A stretch of DNA of 64,000 bases from NCBI GenBank assembly GCA_052034865.1, contig JBPOIC010000003.1:9875-73874 (forward strand), written 5' to 3'. The position numbers and the translations under genes are program-made. The notes below the pieces were generated by a model, which saw only the letters and a program-made list of their open reading frames with translations, made no database searches and was not told the DNA's origin. Of this stretch, positions 26,272 to 34,409 are shown piece after piece; positions within the stretch are counted from its first letter, which is position 1; every line of letters starts with the position of its first letter. This DNA is from JBPOIC01 sp052034865. GTDB lineage: Bacteria; UBA10199; JADFYH01.

Positions 26272-27564
26272 ATGAAACACCTCCGTTTTCTCATTCTTAT
26301 TCCAGCCCTCCTTTTGAGTGCTTTTGTCTCAGGTTGTGGCAGCCAAAGCATTGTCACGGCCCCTCCCGCGCCCGTGCTTTCCGATTTTACGCCCTCGGCG
26401 TTAGTGCTTGGCTCACCTTATCCTGTAGATATCGATATCGTCGATCAGCCCGATCTTAAAAATACTCTTTTTGTCACCACGAATACGGCTGTTCTCGCCT
26501 TTGATCTCGACACGATGCAGCCCTCGACGACGATCGTGGGCCTTCCTGCTCTTCCTGCCGAGGCCTCCTCCGGCTTTCCCAATAATCTCGAAGTGATCGA
26601 CTCAACCCATGCCCTTTTGCTGACCTCTGACTCCCTTATCTATTTCTGTCCTCTGGATGGGACAGTCTTTGAGAGCGTGACAATTCTGGATCCCATCGCT
26701 TTAAGTGAACCTTTAAAACAGATTCAGGGAGACGGCACTCCGATTGCCGACTTAACCGATACTCTCATTCCATCGTTTCCAGCCTCCGTCCTTCAGATCG
26801 AAGGAAAAAAGGTGGCGGTGAGTTTTTCGAATATCACTTATGCTCCCGATTTCTCGTCGATCGATCACATCACCCAGGGGATCGTGCGCTACTTTGATCT
26901 GAATTCCAGCGCGCCCTATCTGACTTCCGCAACTCCTTCCTATGCGGTTTTGACAGGTTTCAATGCAACCGGTCTTACACGTCTTTCGGACGGAAGTTTT
27001 CTGGCCACCTCCTCCGGAGCCACCGTGCTCAATGCCAGTTTTCAATCTATCCCCGTGACATCCGCCAGGCTCGATCATCTTTCCTTTGAATCCCATCTTC
27101 CTATCGAATCCGCACTGGATCTGGGTTTGAGCGCACCTGCATTCAGATCATGGGCGGTTAAGAAAGACCAAAGCCGTGCCTATATCGGGAGCTCTTCGGG
27201 CGGCTATGTCCTGGCGGTTGGGCTTCATCCTTTTCAGGTTCTTCGGGGAGATGCTGATCCTCTTGTGGTCACAAGTGCCGAGGACGGAACCGATTATCTC
27301 AATGAGGTTTTGCTAAACGCTTCCGAATCCGGACTTTTCACTTCCAGCTCCAACCACAGCTCGGTTTATGGATTTGATCTCACAGGAGCCGAGCCTTTGC
27401 TCCTGCCGCAAATCATCGATCTTTCATTTTCGAACAATCCTGGCATTACCGGTGCAGGACCGATGGTTTTCAGACCTGGCTCTCCCGGAGTTGATTTTGA
27501 AGGACCCGATCTTTTTGTGCTGACGGCAAACCCAGGGACGGTGGCGGCGATCAAGACTTATTAG
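26272..27564 (+). CDS. Lipoprotein in the B12 uptake locus, possible beta-propeller
   Basis: The protein is 430 aa from ATG 26272 with AAAGGAAA upstream; the frame is open further upstream only through repeat DNA. The signal ends in lipobox VSGC, with Cys at about 22. The mature part repeats a motif of a short hydrophobic strand ending in a hydrophobic-D-hydrophobic or similar turn: LFVTTNTAVLAFDLDT, ALLLTSDSLIYFCPLD, SFLATSSGATVLNAS, AYIGSSSGGYVLAVGL and FTSSSNHSSVYGFDL. These look like 6-7 propeller blades. Its place between btuB and btuF suggests a B12-related surface or periplasmic binding role, analogous to BtuG of Bacteroides. I infer this and cannot show homology. Confidence 0.7.
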   Translation: MKHLRFLILIPALLLSAFVSGCGSQSIVTAPPAPVLSDFTPSALVLGSPYPVDIDIVDQPDLKNTLFVTTNTAVLAFDLDTMQPSTTIVGLPALPAEASSGFPNNLEVIDSTHALLLTSDSLIYFCPLDGTVFESVTILDPIALSEPLKQIQGDGTPIADLTDTLIPSFPASVLQIEGKKVAVSFSNITYAPDFSSIDHITQGIVRYFDLNSSAPYLTSATPSYAVLTGFNATGLTRLSDGSFLATSSGATVLNASFQSIPVTSARLDHLSFESHLPIESALDLGLSAPAFRSWAVKKDQSRAYIGSSSGGYVLAVGLHPFQVLRGDADPLVVTSAEDGTDYLNEVLLNASESGLFTSSSNHSSVYGFDLTGAEPLLLPQIIDLSFSNNPGITGAGPMVFRPGSPGVDFEGPDLFVLTANPGTVAAIKTY

Positions 27565-27607
27565 GTCCTCCAGTCCTTGACCCCAGGTTTCGGCCTGTGG
27601 CACTGAT

Positions 27608-27662
27608 GAAGCCACTCTTTTTCATTCTTTGAGGACTGTGTGGCTTCTCTCTTTTTATTTTC
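27608..27662 (+). terminator. Possible terminator or attenuator after the B12-locus lipoprotein
   Basis: GAAGCCAC (27608-27615) pairs with GTGGCTTC (27640-27647), with a 24-nt loop, followed by TCTCTTTTTATTTT. The right arm includes the GTG start proposed for the next gene, so that start and this hairpin conflict unless the element regulates translation. Confidence 0.45.
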
Positions 27663-28428
27663 CGGTCGCGATAAAATCTGCGTCGAGCTTCAAGGCTCAC
27701 GGATGACTTCCTCCGATCTGGAGACCTTGCGCAACCTGTTGCCTGAGCATTTGCGGGGAGTCGGCTTTTCCAGGCCACCCCTGGCAGATCAGGAGGGAGC
27801 ACGGTTTCAGATCGAGAAGCGCTCGAAGGTGGTTGCCAAATGTCTTTTTAATCTGGGGGAGAAGTTACTGGAGAAGGATGTTTTTTATGCCGCACTTTCC
27901 TGCTTTGATTTATCCCTCAAGGTACGAAAAACCCCGTTGGCGAGTCTTGCGCGTGCGAAAGTTCTAATCACTTTAGGTCAGCTTGATTTGGCTGAGCGCG
28001 AGATTCAGCGGTTTTCAAAATGGAAACAGCAGACCGGAATGGTTTTTTGGATTCGAGGAAGAATTCTGCTTTCACGCCATGATTACCAGGGGGCCCAGTT
28101 ACTTTTTGAAGCAGGACTTAAAAGTACAAAGGAAGGATCTCTGGAGAACGAAGTTCTTTTGCGTTACCTGAAGCTCAATCTGCTTTTTCTGGAGCGGGAC
28201 AGTCTTTATAGCCGGAATCTTTCCGGGCAGGATTATTTGCATGCCATTGAATCTCTCAACCAACAGGTCCAGACGAAAAGGACTGAAGTACGAAAAAGCC
28301 TCCATCGCGAGATTCGTGAGATGGAGCCTTTGCTCGATGGCCTGGAGAAGCTTTTCAAAAACTGGGTGGAGCAGATTCATCTCTATATCCCACCTAAAGC
28401 GACCGATAAGGTTCGTCTCTCTGCTTAA
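27640..28428 (+). CDS. TPR-like protein in the B12 locus
   Basis: The longest frame gives 262 aa from GTG 27640 (GAGGA just upstream). An ATG at 27703 (MTSSDLETLRNLL) would give 241 aa and avoid the overlapping hairpin, so the start is open. The central part looks like tetratricopeptide helices: NLGEKLLEKDVFYAALSCFD, then LARAKVLITLGQLDLAEREI and RGRILLSRHDYQGAQLLFEAG. The C-terminal part is a charged helix. No signal peptide or membrane segment is visible, so it is probably cytoplasmic. It sits between the lipoprotein and btuF, overlapping btuF, but its role in B12 uptake is unknown. Confidence 0.75.
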   Translation: MASLFLFSGRDKICVELQGSRMTSSDLETLRNLLPEHLRGVGFSRPPLADQEGARFQIEKRSKVVAKCLFNLGEKLLEKDVFYAALSCFDLSLKVRKTPLASLARAKVLITLGQLDLAEREIQRFSKWKQQTGMVFWIRGRILLSRHDYQGAQLLFEAGLKSTKEGSLENEVLLRYLKLNLLFLERDSLYSRNLSGQDYLHAIESLNQQVQTKRTEVRKSLHREIREMEPLLDGLEKLFKNWVEQIHLYIPPKATDKVRLSA

Positions 28429-29248
28429 TCTATTTCTTGTTTTTATCCTGCTTATCCCTTCCATTCCGTCTCACGCCTACGAACGCATCATCTCTTTAAA
28501 ACCCAATCTCACCGAAATTCTTTTTTCTTTGGGGGTGGGCGATAAACTCGTGGGAGTGACGACTTATTGTGATCAGCCCCCTGAGGCCAAAAAAATTGAT
28601 AGGGTCGCTGATTATCTCCATCCGGATCTTGAAAAAATTGCGTCCAAAAAACCGGATCTCATCGTGGGATCTCAGGAAAACAGCTCCCGACGTGAGATTG
28701 AATTTCTAATCCATCAAGGCTACCGAGTTTTTCTTGTCGAAACCTCAACCCTCGCTCAGCTTCGCGAAAGTTTTTTGAAACTTGGGGCCGAGCTCGGTCG
28801 CGAGGCGATTGCCCAGGAAAAAGTCGCCGAGATGGATCAGATTCTTCAGTCCCTTCAAAAAAAATCTGTCCAAAATTCATCAACTCTTCCGAAAGCTCTT
28901 TTCGTGGTAGGACGCCAACCCCTTATTGTTGCGGGTAGCCAGAATCTTTTCGATGAGATCGCGCCTTACCTGGGTGTGCGCAATGTCGTGCATGAAAGCC
29001 GCGTGCGCTATCCGAACTATTCACTCGAAACCTTGCTGGCTCAGGCCCCGGAGATCCTCTTCGATTTTTCGATGGGCTCCGAATCCAATTTTAGATCGGA
29101 GGAAGCCTTGCGCTGGTGGTCTCAGTTTTCTTCACTTCCCGCAGTCAAAAACCAGAAGGTGTTTCTGATGGATGTCGAAAGCCTGCGCGCAGGGCCACGG
29201 CTTGTGACCGAGTTGAAAAAGATTCGGGAAAAAGTGGAGGGAAAATAA
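28337..29248 (+). CDS. btuF: Vitamin B12 ABC transporter, periplasmic binding protein
   Basis: The protein is 303 aa from ATG 28337, overlapping the preceding gene by 92 nt. No closer ATG precedes the hydrophobic signal (LLNLFLVFILLIPSIPSHA), so the start remains uncertain. The mature part has the BtuF/FhuD-class pattern: YERIISLKPNLTEILFSLGVGDKLVGVTTYCD split over two blocks, DYLHPDLEKIASKKPDLIVG, LFDEIAPYLGVRNVV and the final VESLRAGPRLVTELKKI. It delivers cobalamin from the receptor to the BtuCD permease. Flanking btuB and btuCD support this. Confidence 0.9.
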   Translation: MAWRSFSKTGWSRFISISHLKRPIRFVSLLNLFLVFILLIPSIPSHAYERIISLKPNLTEILFSLGVGDKLVGVTTYCDQPPEAKKIDRVADYLHPDLEKIASKKPDLIVGSQENSSRREIEFLIHQGYRVFLVETSTLAQLRESFLKLGAELGREAIAQEKVAEMDQILQSLQKKSVQNSSTLPKALFVVGRQPLIVAGSQNLFDEIAPYLGVRNVVHESRVRYPNYSLETLLAQAPEILFDFSMGSESNFRSEEALRWWSQFSSLPAVKNQKVFLMDVESLRAGPRLVTELKKIREKVEGK

Positions 29249-29503
29249 ATCTAGGCGCCAGTAAGGAAATGAAGCGAAGCAATTCAGGAATCCAATTTTC
29301 CTGTAGGGGCGTCCGCCTCAGGCGGACGCCCACAAGAATCACAAGATGGATTGCCGCGTGACTGTGCTCCTCGCAATGACGAAGATGTCGTCTTTACGAT
29401 CCTCCTCCGGGCGGACTTGTTCTCCTGCCGCACACTTGTCCTCGTCGAAGAGTGAGCCTTTAGACCCCATCTCATTTGCGTAAAATTAGTGATCTGTGTG
29501 ACC
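29249..29503. repeat. Repeat cluster between btuF and btuC
   Basis: The 255-bp gap contains GAAGCGAAGCAATTCAGGAATCC, a strong hairpin GGGCGTCCGCC/GGCGGACGCCC at 29307-29331 in a GTAGGGGCG context, and GGATTGCCGCG followed by GTGCTCCTCGCAATGACG at 29348-29385 with TCTTTACGATCC after it. All match repeat families found elsewhere in the window. The hairpin lacks a T-run, so it need not stop transcription. No gene was seen. Confidence 0.65.
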
Positions 29504-30460
29504 ATGAAAATCTTTCTCTTCATCCTTTTGACTCTTCTCATCTATGCCCTCGCCCTTCATTGGGGAGCGGAATCCGTTTCCCTTTGGGAGGCCTTGCAAA
29601 ACCCGGACTCACTTTCGCACGCGATCCTTCTGGATATTCGTCTTCCCCGGATTTTGCTGGCCGCCCTGGTGGGAGCCGGACTTTCGGTTTCGGGGGTTGC
29701 CTTTCAGGCCCTGCTGAGAAATCCGCTGGCAGATCCTTTCATTTTAGGTGTTTCCGGAGGAGCGGCCCTTGGAAGTGCTTTGGCGGTGGGTTTTCATTTG
29801 CCTTACAGCCTGGTCTCCGTTGTGGGTTTTTTAGCCGCCCTTGCTTCGATGTTTTTCATCTACCAAATCGCTCAAACCCAGGGGCGTTTGCATCCCCACA
29901 CCCTTTTATTGGTAGGCGTTTTATTTAACATGATGACGTTTGCCCTGATCCTTCTGATCAATTCACTCATTTCAATGCAGGATCTGAATCGCATTTGGTT
30001 CTTGATGGTTGGATCGATCGAGCCGCTGGAGTGGCCGCGCTTGGGCTTTGTCGCCCTTCTCATTGCCATAGGATTTGGTCTTTTGCTCTACGATGCAGCG
30101 GCGCTTAATCTCATCCCCCTGGGTGAAGAAAGTGCCGAACTGATGGGAGTTCCTGTCGAAGCGGTGCGCAGGCGTGTGTTTTTTTCGGCCTCCCTGATCG
30201 TGGGCGCCACAGTCTCGGTTTCAGGTTTGATTGGATTTGTCGGTCTTGCCACGCCGCACATGATTCGGTTGCTGACAGGATCCGACCATCGGCGTGTACT
30301 TCCTTTTTCTCTTTTAGGCGGATCCGTTTTTTTGGTTTTGGCCGATTTGATTGCACGGACGGCCTTTGCACGCGGCGGATTTCAAACTCAGATTCCGGTG
30401 GGAGTAGTGACGGCCCTGATTGGGGCACCGCTGTTTTTTGTTTTGCTTAAGAAAAAGTGA
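29504..30460 (+). CDS. btuC: Vitamin B12 ABC transporter permease
   Basis: The protein is 318 aa from ATG 29504; GTG 29489 would add five residues. It is a FecCD/BtuC-family permease with about nine or ten hydrophobic segments. Diagnostic blocks are DIRLPRILLAALVGAGLSVSG, FQALLRNPLADPFILGVSGG and GLIGFVGLATPHMIRLLTGSDHR, the last near the loop that contacts the ATPase. It forms the inner-membrane channel for cobalamin. The ribosome site is poor, and a repeat cluster separates it from btuF. Confidence 0.93.
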   Translation: MKIFLFILLTLLIYALALHWGAESVSLWEALQNPDSLSHAILLDIRLPRILLAALVGAGLSVSGVAFQALLRNPLADPFILGVSGGAALGSALAVGFHLPYSLVSVVGFLAALASMFFIYQIAQTQGRLHPHTLLLVGVLFNMMTFALILLINSLISMQDLNRIWFLMVGSIEPLEWPRLGFVALLIAIGFGLLLYDAAALNLIPLGEESAELMGVPVEAVRRRVFFSASLIVGATVSVSGLIGFVGLATPHMIRLLTGSDHRRVLPFSLLGGSVFLVLADLIARTAFARGGFQTQIPVGVVTALIGAPLFFVLLKKK

Positions 30461-30510
30461 GTCGTCCCGGGAAATTGGATTAAGGTCTTTTCTGGATTCT
30501 AAAAATTTAT

Positions 30511-31323
30511 ATGCATCCCCTTCTCACATTTGATCAGGTTTCATTTGGCTATCAACGCGATCCATTACTTCACGAAATTTCGCTTCAGATTCATCCGGGC
30601 GAATTTTTGGGAGTTTTAGGTGCGAATGGATGCGGAAAAACTACTTTGTTGCGCTTGATGGCAGGAGTGCTCAAACCGCAGGTGGGGTGTATCCAGCTCC
30701 TGGATCGGCCGATCGATAGTTTTCCCTCCCGCGCGCGGGCCCGGCAGATTGCAATGGTTCCTCAGGATCTGGAGATCCTTTTTCCTTACCGCGCCCTGGA
30801 AATTGTGTTGATGGGACGTTGGCCGTACCTGAAACCGTTTTCGTTTGAGTCTGCCAAAGATTTGAAAGAGGCTCAGGAGGCAATGGAAGCGACCGATTGT
30901 TTGCATTTAGCCGAGCGCTCGACGACGGAGCTTTCGGGTGGTGAGAAAGAGCGGGTAATGATTGCCCGTGCCCTTGCGCAAGGATCCAAAATCCTTCTGC
31001 TCGATGAGCCTACGACTCATCTGGATTTGAAACATCAAATTCAGATTTATGCCCTGCTTAAAAAATTAAATCAGGAGATGGGATATACAATTGTTCTGGT
31101 TTCACACGATTTGAATTTCGCCGCGATGACCTGCAAGAAAATCCTTCTGTTGCACGAAGGAAAGATCGCGGCATGTGGGCGCCCCGAAGAGGTGATTCGG
31201 CCCGAAACCCTTCAGCAGGTGTTCGGAGCGCCTGTGTGGGTAGAAAAGCAGTCTCACACGGGTCAGCCGTTTTTTATTCCGAAACTGGATGACTCTACTC
31301 CTCCATTGGACGAGCACACCTGA
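30511..31323 (+). CDS. btuD: Vitamin B12 ABC transporter ATP-binding protein
   Basis: The protein is 270 aa. Walker A is GANGCGKTT (about residues 36-44), the Q-loop region reads VPQDLEILFPY, the signature is LSGGEKERV and Walker B is ILLLDEPTTHLDL, followed by the switch His in LVSHDLN. It is the FecE/BtuD class that pairs with FecCD permeases. It powers cobalamin import. It starts 50 nt after btuC with little ribosome site visible; tonB follows after 21 nt. Confidence 0.94.
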   Translation: MHPLLTFDQVSFGYQRDPLLHEISLQIHPGEFLGVLGANGCGKTTLLRLMAGVLKPQVGCIQLLDRPIDSFPSRARARQIAMVPQDLEILFPYRALEIVLMGRWPYLKPFSFESAKDLKEAQEAMEATDCLHLAERSTTELSGGEKERVMIARALAQGSKILLLDEPTTHLDLKHQIQIYALLKKLNQEMGYTIVLVSHDLNFAAMTCKKILLLHEGKIAACGRPEEVIRPETLQQVFGAPVWVEKQSHTGQPFFIPKLDDSTPPLDEHT

Positions 31324-31344
31324 GGGAAGAGGAAAATAGAAGGC

Positions 31345-32007
31345 ATGCGCACATTCTGGATTTATTCTTTTCTTTTTTCCCTTCTCATCCATGGTGCCCT
31401 GCTGCTTGTTCTTTTTTGGGTTCATACCCATTCTCTTGGGCACCCATTTTCAGCCGATCCGACCTTAGGTAATCAGAATCCTTCGCTTTTTCTCTCTTTT
31501 CTGAAAGGAGATGGGCCTTTGCCTCCGTCTTCCATTTCAAAGGCTCATTCGGATTCCAAAACCCCGCCACTCAAATCTCCTCCTTCTGATTTTAAAGTGG
31601 ATACGAAAAAGGACTATATTCCTTCCTCCGCTATCCCCAGCCCGCACAATTCGACTCAAACAGGATCGGCCGAAAAAGATTCATCCTCCAGCTTTTCTTT
31701 TGGATCCAGCACCTCTTCCGCTGGGAATGAGGGCAGGTCTCCTCAAAAAATTCTGGATGAAATCGCCGCGCGCGTGCGCCGCTCTTTGCGCTATCCCACA
31801 CCCGCGAGGGCCCAGCGCCAGAATGGGATTGTTAAGCTGGGCTTTCATCTTACTTTAGAAGGTCAGCCCATTCAGATTCATCTGATAGATTCCAGCAGCT
31901 TTGATATTCTCGACCAGGAGGCCCTTGCGGCCCTTCAGCGGGCAGCGCCTTATCCTTATATAGAAGGGGAAGTTCGGATTCCGGTAAGTTTTGAGCTGGA
32001 AGATTAA
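31345..32007 (+). CDS. tonB: TonB-like energy transducer
   Basis: The protein is 220 aa. A single N-terminal membrane anchor (IYSFLFSLLIHGALLLVLFWV) includes the conserved His used in TonB-ExbB contact. A Pro/Ser/Lys-rich periplasmic linker follows, and the C-terminal domain (about residues 130-220) has the TonB fold pattern: RRSLRYPTPARAQRQNGIVKLGF split by a turn, ending FDILDQEALAALQRAAPYP. It passes proton-motive energy to outer-membrane receptors. As last gene of the B12 locus it probably serves this BtuB. exbB and exbD are not in the window. Confidence 0.88.
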   Translation: MRTFWIYSFLFSLLIHGALLLVLFWVHTHSLGHPFSADPTLGNQNPSLFLSFLKGDGPLPPSSISKAHSDSKTPPLKSPPSDFKVDTKKDYIPSSAIPSPHNSTQTGSAEKDSSSSFSFGSSTSSAGNEGRSPQKILDEIAARVRRSLRYPTPARAQRQNGIVKLGFHLTLEGQPIQIHLIDSSSFDILDQEALAALQRAAPYPYIEGEVRIPVSFELED

Positions 32008-32327
32008 TCTTTAGGATTCCTCCATGCAGGCACACAGTAAAGTGCTCCATTTTCGCTTCTTTCGGAACTTTCCTCTGTCTGATCCCGATCGGGAATTCTC
32101 CGTCTGAATTTTTCTCCGTTTGAAGTTTCTGCAAGGGATGATGGGCAAAGATACTCCATCCTCCTAAGTGGCAGGATCCCTTCTTCAGGATAGTCGAGTT
32201 GTAGAAGCTGAAGAAGTTGGCGTTATCGACAGTGGGTTTAAAGAATTCGGTGGATAAAGAAGATTTGAGGGCATGGGCGTTTGAGGGGATGAAGAGGAAA
32301 CTCAACATCTTGACCCTCAAAAGGTTT
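32008..32327. other. Intergenic region between convergent genes
   Basis: The 320-bp gap between tonB (plus) and the FG-GAP gene (minus) has no convincing gene. It contains TCCTCTGTCTGATCC at 32071-32085, also present at 16795-16809, and the palindrome CCCGATCGGG at 32084-32093, part of which is also seen near 16783. No strong terminator was seen. Confidence 0.5.
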
Positions 32328-34178
32328 TTAGCCCTTTCTTCGAAAGGTTTTGCGGAGGCCAAAAAGAAAGGCGGGGGCGAGCATTACGAAGGTGTAGGAG
32401 AAACCGCCCGGTCCGTTGAAGGGGGTTAAAGAGCTGACACAGCCCCCTTGGGTGGTCAAACCAGGAGGCAGGCCAGTAGTCCCTGGTACCGTGGTAGTAT
32501 CGGAAGTCACAGTCATCGTCGCGGTGTGAATATCGGTGCAGCGTGAGCGACACTGCAGCTGTAGGGTGTAGGTACCGTCCACATCGGCGGTGAACTGGGG
32601 ATTGGCGATGTTGGTGCTGGTCAAGGTGGCCACAGAGCCTGAAGGGCGGGTTAAGCTCCAGGTGTACTCGAACTCATCGCTAGGATCGGAGGGGGAATAG
32701 GTGCAGTTAGCAGTTAAGCTCACTACGTCTCCGGTATTGACTGTCTGGTCAGATCCGGCACTTACCGACATGGTTTCTACCGTGTTCATAAACACATAGG
32801 CGTTGCGGGTGGTGCCTTCAAAGGTGGCTAACACGATAAAGTCATCTCCTCCTTGGCCGTCGAAATCAGCGGAATCAATTCCCAAGGGTTGAGTGTGAGA
32901 TCCGCTGGTTGAATAAATTAAGGGGGATTTATGCGCCGTAGTGCTTCCTGGCGTTAAGGTGATTGCTTCAAGTCCAGCATCGGAGGCCGTGCTGTAACTT
33001 ACAGCGATGTCTTCCGAGTTATCGTTGTTAAAACAACCTACAGCAAGAGTTTGAGCGGTGTGATTGGCCGCATTGGTATATTGAACAAAATTCGTATTGT
33101 TTCCTGAGAAAATTCCTGAACCATCATTAAAAAAATAACGAACGCCTGGAAGGGTAAGTCCAGGTTCCGTAATGACAATGTCCACCATCTCATCTCCGTC
33201 AAAGTCGCCCGCAGCGATAGAAAAGGGTGCTGGGTTTTGGCCTACATCCTGATCGAGTGTGATGGATTGATTACACGAAAAACCACAGACCCCGTCATTC
33301 GTGCAGATCACAATACTGCTTTCCGTAGCATCGTTTACGGAAACAGCGACATCCTGAGTTTGGTCATTGTTGAAATCGCCAACCGTAAGGGAAGCCGTTT
33401 TTGAGGATGCTGAATTAGAGGAAACGACAAAACTCTGGGTAGCCGAATTGATAGGATTTAAAACCGTACCGTCGCTGGTTAAGATGTTTAGCTGGATATT
33501 GGAGGTGGTTATCATTCCGTGGTCGATGTCATTTTGGATAACCATCGCAAAATCGCTGGCCCCATCCTGGTTACAATCAAAAATAGCCGTGTTTTTTTCT
33601 CCCTGGTAGGGGGCAAATCCATTTTGGTTAGTGCCGAATAACCCTGCATCCCATGATGGGGAATCGGAAGAATCAATGACAAGTGATGATTCATCTGTTC
33701 CGACCCCGCCTTTAACCACGGCAACGAACTTCGCAGGGCTATCGAGGGAGGGAATAAAAACGGCATCGGAGCCTCCCAGAGAGCCGGCTACAATGCTACC
33801 AAGGTGAAACCCTGGTCCCAAAATGTTTAGAGAGTGATCTTCGACCGAAGAGAATTGGTTTCCACAACTAGATCCCGTGTTGCCCAGAAGATAAGAGAAC
33901 GATTTTGTATCGATTCCGCTTCCCCTTCCAATGACGCAATCACGAGCGCCATCCTGGTTGAAGTCCAGACTGGAGGCGTTGAAGTTTTTGCAGGCAATGG
34001 TGTCTGCATCATGGTCGCCGAATCCGTCACAGGTCGAGGAGGAACATAAAATAGGTTTTACTTCGCAGGATTGATCCGAGTTTTGAAAAAGGTTCGAGTA
34101 TGCTTTTGTAGAGAAAAGAAATAAGAAGAAGGATGATGCGATTCCAAAAAAAGTAATGATCAGGTATTTTTTTTTCAT
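32328..34178 (-). CDS. Secreted FG-GAP/VCBS-repeat protein with PKD domain and C-terminal sorting-like tail
   Basis: The protein is 616 aa. A signal peptide (IITFFGIASSFFLFLFSTKAYS) is followed by several FG-GAP/VCBS-type repeats with calcium-binding Asp loops: DFNQDGARDCVIG, DCNQDGASDFAMV, DFNNDQTQDVAVS, DFDGDEMVDIVIT, CFNNDNSEDIAVS and DFDGQGGDDFIVL. A PKD-like domain (VSAGSDQTVNTGDVVSLTAN) follows. The end has a Cys/Gly segment (TQGGCVSSL), a hydrophobic stretch (YTFVMLAPAFLFGL) and RKTFRRKG, the architecture of a C-terminal sorting signal. It is likely exported and perhaps surface-anchored. It is divergent from a CSLREA protein gene. Confidence 0.85.
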   Translation of the reverse strand: MKKKYLIITFFGIASSFFLFLFSTKAYSNLFQNSDQSCEVKPILCSSSTCDGFGDHDADTIACKNFNASSLDFNQDGARDCVIGRGSGIDTKSFSYLLGNTGSSCGNQFSSVEDHSLNILGPGFHLGSIVAGSLGGSDAVFIPSLDSPAKFVAVVKGGVGTDESSLVIDSSDSPSWDAGLFGTNQNGFAPYQGEKNTAIFDCNQDGASDFAMVIQNDIDHGMITTSNIQLNILTSDGTVLNPINSATQSFVVSSNSASSKTASLTVGDFNNDQTQDVAVSVNDATESSIVICTNDGVCGFSCNQSITLDQDVGQNPAPFSIAAGDFDGDEMVDIVITEPGLTLPGVRYFFNDGSGIFSGNNTNFVQYTNAANHTAQTLAVGCFNNDNSEDIAVSYSTASDAGLEAITLTPGSTTAHKSPLIYSTSGSHTQPLGIDSADFDGQGGDDFIVLATFEGTTRNAYVFMNTVETMSVSAGSDQTVNTGDVVSLTANCTYSPSDPSDEFEYTWSLTRPSGSVATLTSTNIANPQFTADVDGTYTLQLQCRSRCTDIHTATMTVTSDTTTVPGTTGLPPGLTTQGGCVSSLTPFNGPGGFSYTFVMLAPAFLFGLRKTFRRKG

Positions 34179-34409
34179 GGAGGGATATCTCTAGATTATG
34201 GGTGGTTTGCTCAATATGCGACGTTTAAATGCCCTGAAGCGGGCTTTTTATCAAGAAGAAATGAAATGTTTAAGAAGGCAAAAACAGTCTGTTTACAACT
34301 ATATAGAATAAAAAAATAAAAAAGCTCAATTACAGCGCAACAATTTCTTCTAAATATACGATAAGCAGAGCAAAAATCTAATTTTAGAACCTTTAAGGAG
34401 ATCAAAAGC

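Noticed and set aside
31850..32362. 170-codon minus-strand frame
   Set aside because: It lies across the tonB C-terminus and a repeat-bearing gap, and shows no domain.
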